Source: Carassius auratus (lineage: Eukaryota > Chordata > Actinopteri > Cypriniformes > Cyprinidae). From it: 64,000 bases of DNA. Positions 62,933-64,000 of this stretch are shown piece after piece (position 1 is the first letter of the stretch; each line of letters begins with the position of its first letter). The stretch is taken from positions 6,904,193 to 6,968,192 of the forward strand of contig NC_039253.1 in assembly GCF_003368295.1 (NCBI RefSeq). The letters run 5' to 3'. A model generated the notes under the pieces. It saw only the letters and a list, made by a program, of their open reading frames with translations, ran no database searches and was not told the DNA's origin. The position numbers and the translations under genes were made by a program.

Positions 62933-64000
62933 CAGAACCGCTTACGGCGTAGATGTATACAATGAATATAAACAAAGATTCCTCGTTAGTTTCTATGGAC
63001 CGCTGTTTCTATGGACCGCTGCCATACGTAAGTCATCAGCCATATTGGAACTTTCTAAGCCTGGCCTGCCAGTTTATGAACACTCGAGAGCAAGTGGACT
63101 GTGTGTCTGCAACTGAATATCTATGAATATGTATATCTGTGGATGTCTATATCTGCAAAAGACTTCAGCAGATGATTTTGCTAAACTAACACAATGCAAC
63201 AACATAAAGCCAATTAACATAAAATTTGAAAGGTACCACAGTTTGCAATTTAAGTCTTGCCAGTTTTTACAACCAGATGCTGTGCAATGAGTGACGACAC
63301 TTCGAACGTTCCAAGATGGCAGATGCGTCAACATCTACACATACATATCTATGGCTTAGTGGCCTAAATGAAAAGAGCTGGCATGTTCCAGTATGTATGT
63401 ATGTATGTATGCAAGTATGAATGAATCAATGAATCAATAAAATATATTTTTTTTAATTTTTGTTTTACCCTACATTTAATTTAATTTAATTATTTTTTTT
63501 GCCTTGAGAGCATTTTTGATGCACCATGTTAATTTTTTCAATTTAATCAGTGTATTTAAATACATTGCCAGTTTATAAAGAATGTTTGCATGATTTTGGC
63601 TTAATCTGATTGCTTACAATTGTTCTGACAAAGTCTCCTTTACCTGATTTTGTGTAGCCAGGACATGCAGTTGCATAGTTTTTTTTTTTTAATCTGTTAA
63701 ATATTTAAATTTAATAAGATAATTTAAATAAATTCTCCATTTGAACAATATGGGCTGATTGCTTATAAAATGAATGGCATACTCTAATCAGCTTGATTGA
63801 AGACTCTTAAACACTAGAGTTTAATACGTGAAGGACTTTTGTTTGCTAACCCTAAGTATGACTGGCTGTAATAGTGATGCATGTCCTAGCAAACCCCAGT
63901 AATTACAGCAACAAGAGTTTATGTTTCAAGATAGTGGTGTAATTTGCTGCTTGACTCCAGAGGAATGTGACTGCTGACTCAATGTGTCTGTCACTGTGTG
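62933..64000. other. non-coding end of window
   Basis: AT-rich, with a short (TATG)n run at about 63391-63412. No gene or repeat family beyond simple sequence was recognised. Confidence 0.45.

Overview
The window is nuclear DNA of a cyprinid-type teleost fish. It is AT-rich, its coding sequence is broken into short exons with GT-AG introns, and it is full of TA microsatellites and of the small foldback and MITE-type transposons typical of carp and zebrafish relatives. I read three genes by joining exons. slc45a1 is on the plus strand (coding exons 14208-23784, 8 exons, 806 aa); it is a proton-coupled sugar transporter of the SLC45 family. A prothymosin-alpha family gene is on the minus strand (coding exons 29885-27877, 5 exons, 123 aa). 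tas1r3, the shared subunit of T1R taste receptors, is on the minus strand (coding exons 51255-44831, 8 exons, 845 aa). All reading frames close without internal stops or frameshifts.

Layout: 1-11.6 kb is non-coding repeat mosaic, including a broken Tc1 transposase and a hAT-type MITE with a perfect 8-bp target duplication nested in a larger TTAA element. 11.65-12.3 kb is a GC-rich island with a full CRE, the best candidate for the slc45a1 promoter and 5' exon. 14.2-24 kb is slc45a1, whose fourth coding intron carries a three-layer nest of transposons containing a THAP zinc-finger remnant and a tRNA-like half. 24-27.1 kb is repeats. 27.1-30.1 kb is the prothymosin gene with 3' UTR and CCAAT-box promoter region. 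30.1-44.8 kb is intergenic, with repeats, scattered unique blocks and a perfect RFX X-box. 44.8-51.3 kb is tas1r3. 51.3-64 kb has no convincing gene; it holds a diverged ~200-bp tandem array, several dispersed repeats and a unique, homeodomain-motif-rich block with a 36-bp hairpin palindrome that looks like a conserved enhancer.

The three genes do not form a pathway. In human, SLC45A1 and TAS1R3 both lie in 1p36 (known), so the window probably keeps a piece of that ancient linkage (inference). The most unusual points are the tas1r3 gene structure (two introns more than the six-exon layout usual for T1R genes), the nested transposon composite inside slc45a1, the prothymosin with mixed PTMA/PTMS-like features, and several candidate regulatory palindromes. 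I found no clearly novel system; the strongest leads are in the findings.
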